The position numbers and the translations under genes are program-made. From assembly GCA_027068385.1 (NCBI GenBank), contig JAMOTR010000051.1:1-5608 (forward strand): a stretch of DNA of 5,608 bases, written 5' to 3'. Origin of the DNA: Candidatus Heimdallarchaeota archaeon. Lineage in GTDB: Archaea; Asgardarchaeota; Njordarchaeia; Njordarchaeales; JAMOTR01. This document shows positions 4,371 to 5,608 of the stretch, piece after piece; position 1 is the stretch's first letter, and each line of letters opens with the position of its first letter. The notes beneath the pieces were generated by a model, which made no database searches, had not been told where the DNA came from, and worked only from the letters and a program-made list of their open reading frames with translations.

Positions 4371-5608
4371 TCTTTTTCGAACTACTCTTTACGAATCCAA
4401 ACTCCGTATATCCGCTTACTACCGGGATCCTACCGATCCTATATGCTCTTTCGACCCCGATCTTATATTTCCTAAGGACGCGCTTATTCTCCTTACTCTC
4501 TAGAACATATTCCGCGTATAACCCTCTCGCCAATTCCTTATCGAGCGTTAGCTTCATTCTCTCAACCACATTCTTCTCTAGCTCTAGTCCCTCCTTTAGT
4601 TTCCCGAGCTTCTCCTCGATCTTCTCCTTAGGTACGATCTCTACGTATTCTCTAGGCCTTACCGCGAAGTCGTCCGGTATCGCGTTTATCGATAAGTTCT
4701 CTAAGGCTATCACGGAGGCCCCGAGCTTCTTTAGTACATCCGTGCTTATATTCTCCTCTACGAGCTCAAACCCCTCGTCGACGAGCCTAGTAGAGACGCT
4801 CGCGTCGCTTAAGGCCTTCGGGAACTCCTCGAGATTCTTTTCCACGATTTCTAATAAGCGCTTATGATCCGAAATGTAGTAGTAAGGTAACACGACCTCC
4901 CTCTTCTCCTTCTTCTCTTTTAATACGCTTATTATAGGCACGACGAGCGCCTCGCATGAACCCACTTCGGGTGAACGCCCGGCTCTACCTATGCGTTGTA
5001 TGAGAGCGTCTATCGGGGCTAGCTCCGTGAGCACATACTTAATGTCCTTAACGTCTAAGCCCGCCTCGACCACTTGGGTGGCTACGATCACGCGGGCCTC
5101 GTCGAGCATCCTTTCCCTCATTTCCCTGTCCTCCACGACGAACCTCGAGTGAATCAAAACCGCATCCGAGTACTTCTCCCTTATTCTCTTATACACCTCG
5201 ATCGCGTTGTTCACGGTGTTCATCACGATGAGCGTCTTCCCGTCCGATATCCGCTCGCTTAGCTTTTCTCCCACCATATTTAGCATCTCCTCTACCCCGC
5301 TTACGGGCTGAGTCACGGACACCCTATATTTATCTTCGGACACGCGCCTCTTAGCTATCCTCCCTACGTCCTCTGAGTATAAGATCACGTCGCTATATTC
5401 GTACGGGTTCTCGGTCCCTACCACGTATACGGTCGGCTCGAAATCGGAGAGCATCTTAAGATACCTAGAAGGCAACGTGGCCGTGATTATTAACACGGTC
5501 GCTCCCGCCTCTACGAGGGCCTTCACGGCAGATCTCATGATCCTAGGACCGTAAGCGTATTCGTCCTGAAGCATCTGTACCTCATCTAATACGACTAAGG
5601 AGCCGGCT
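4363..5608 (-). CDS. cas3': Cas3' helicase of a type I-A CRISPR system, C-terminal part (N-terminus off the right edge)
   Basis: The frame is open to the right edge, so 414 complete codons are visible and the gene starts outside the window; the Met at 5574 lies directly after motif II and cannot be the start. Numbering from the first full codon, the SF2 helicase motifs are motif II VVLDEVQ (5-11), motif III TATLP (42-46), TLIVMNTVNNA (125-135), LIHSRF (151-156), motif V VATQVVEAGLDV (175-186) and motif VI QRIGRAGR (204-211) with its arginine finger. The wording LIHSRF, TQVVEAGLD and IQRIGRAGR is typical of Cas3. No HD domain follows in this chain; it is in the next gene, as expected for split type I-A cas3. 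Walker A and about 100 residues should lie to the right. The protein drives ATP-dependent 3'-5' unwinding of target DNA during interference. Motif II ends in Gln rather than the usual His. The protein ends in a basic tail, KSSSKKRR, and the TGA stop lies inside the next gene's Shine-Dalgarno site. Confidence 0.92.
   Translation of the reverse strand, partial: AGSLVVLDEVQMLQDEYAYGPRIMRSAVKALVEAGATVLIITATLPSRYLKMLSDFEPTVYVVGTENPYEYSDVILYSEDVGRIAKRRVSEDKYRVSVTQPVSGVEEMLNMVGEKLSERISDGKTLIVMNTVNNAIEVYKRIREKYSDAVLIHSRFVVEDREMRERMLDEARVIVATQVVEAGLDVKDIKYVLTELAPIDALIQRIGRAGRSPEVGSCEALVVPIISVLKEKKEKREVVLPYYYISDHKRLLEIVEKNLEEFPKALSDASVSTRLVDEGFELVEENISTDVLKKLGASVIALENLSINAIPDDFAVRPREYVEIVPKEKIEEKLGKLKEGLELEKNVVERMKLTLDKELARGLYAEYVLESKENKRVLRKYKIGVERAYRIGRIPVVSGYTEFGFVKSSSKKRR

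Noticed and set aside
1..5608. CRISPR array, tRNA or rRNA, insertion-sequence ends
   Set aside because: I looked for repeated units of 24-37 bases, cloverleaf patterns and terminal inverted repeats next to a transposase. None was visible, and the window is almost wholly coding.

Overview
The window looks like a piece of a hyperthermophilic archaeal genome, most likely a Thermoproteota (crenarchaeal) type. The reasons are split type I-A cas3 genes, an archaeal ATPase_2-family ATPase, proteins rich in Lys, Glu, Arg and Ile with ATA as a favoured Ile codon, one Shine-Dalgarno site that matches the archaeal 16S 3' tail perfectly, and several closely packed genes with no Shine-Dalgarno site. I cannot name a genus. 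Nearly the whole window is coding, all of it on the minus strand, so transcription runs from right to left. No gap reaches 30 bases, and I see no CRISPR array, rRNA or tRNA.

Right part (5608 to 2411): the end of a type I-A CRISPR interference operon. It holds the 3' part of cas3' (SF2 helicase, running off the right edge), followed by a 648-residue protein. That protein joins a complete Cas3'' HD-nuclease domain to a C-terminal part that resembles Cas8a2 (Csa4). The usual crenarchaeal order is cas3'-cas3''-cas8a2, so the order is kept but the last two genes appear fused. The two genes are coupled by a perfect Shine-Dalgarno site that contains the cas3' stop codon.

Left part (2384 to 1): three more genes follow in the same direction at 19-26 base spacings. 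They are an ATPase_2/DUF234-type ATPase with a C-terminal PD-(D/E)XK nuclease-like end, an endonuclease IV-fold TIM barrel that seems to have lost almost all of its zinc ligands, and the N-terminal half of a probable radical-SAM protein with a CX3CX2C motif. None of the three is a standard cas gene. They may be an accessory module or an unrelated neighbour. A 52-base nested inverted repeat sits exactly at the boundary between the cas part and the ATPase gene and covers the ATPase start codon.

Working model: Cas3' unwinds and the HD-Cas8a fusion would be a built-in nuclease subunit of Cascade. The downstream ATPase-nuclease, TIM-barrel and radical-SAM proteins are candidates for an undescribed accessory set. 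The cas assignments rest on motifs and gene order; the accessory role is inference.
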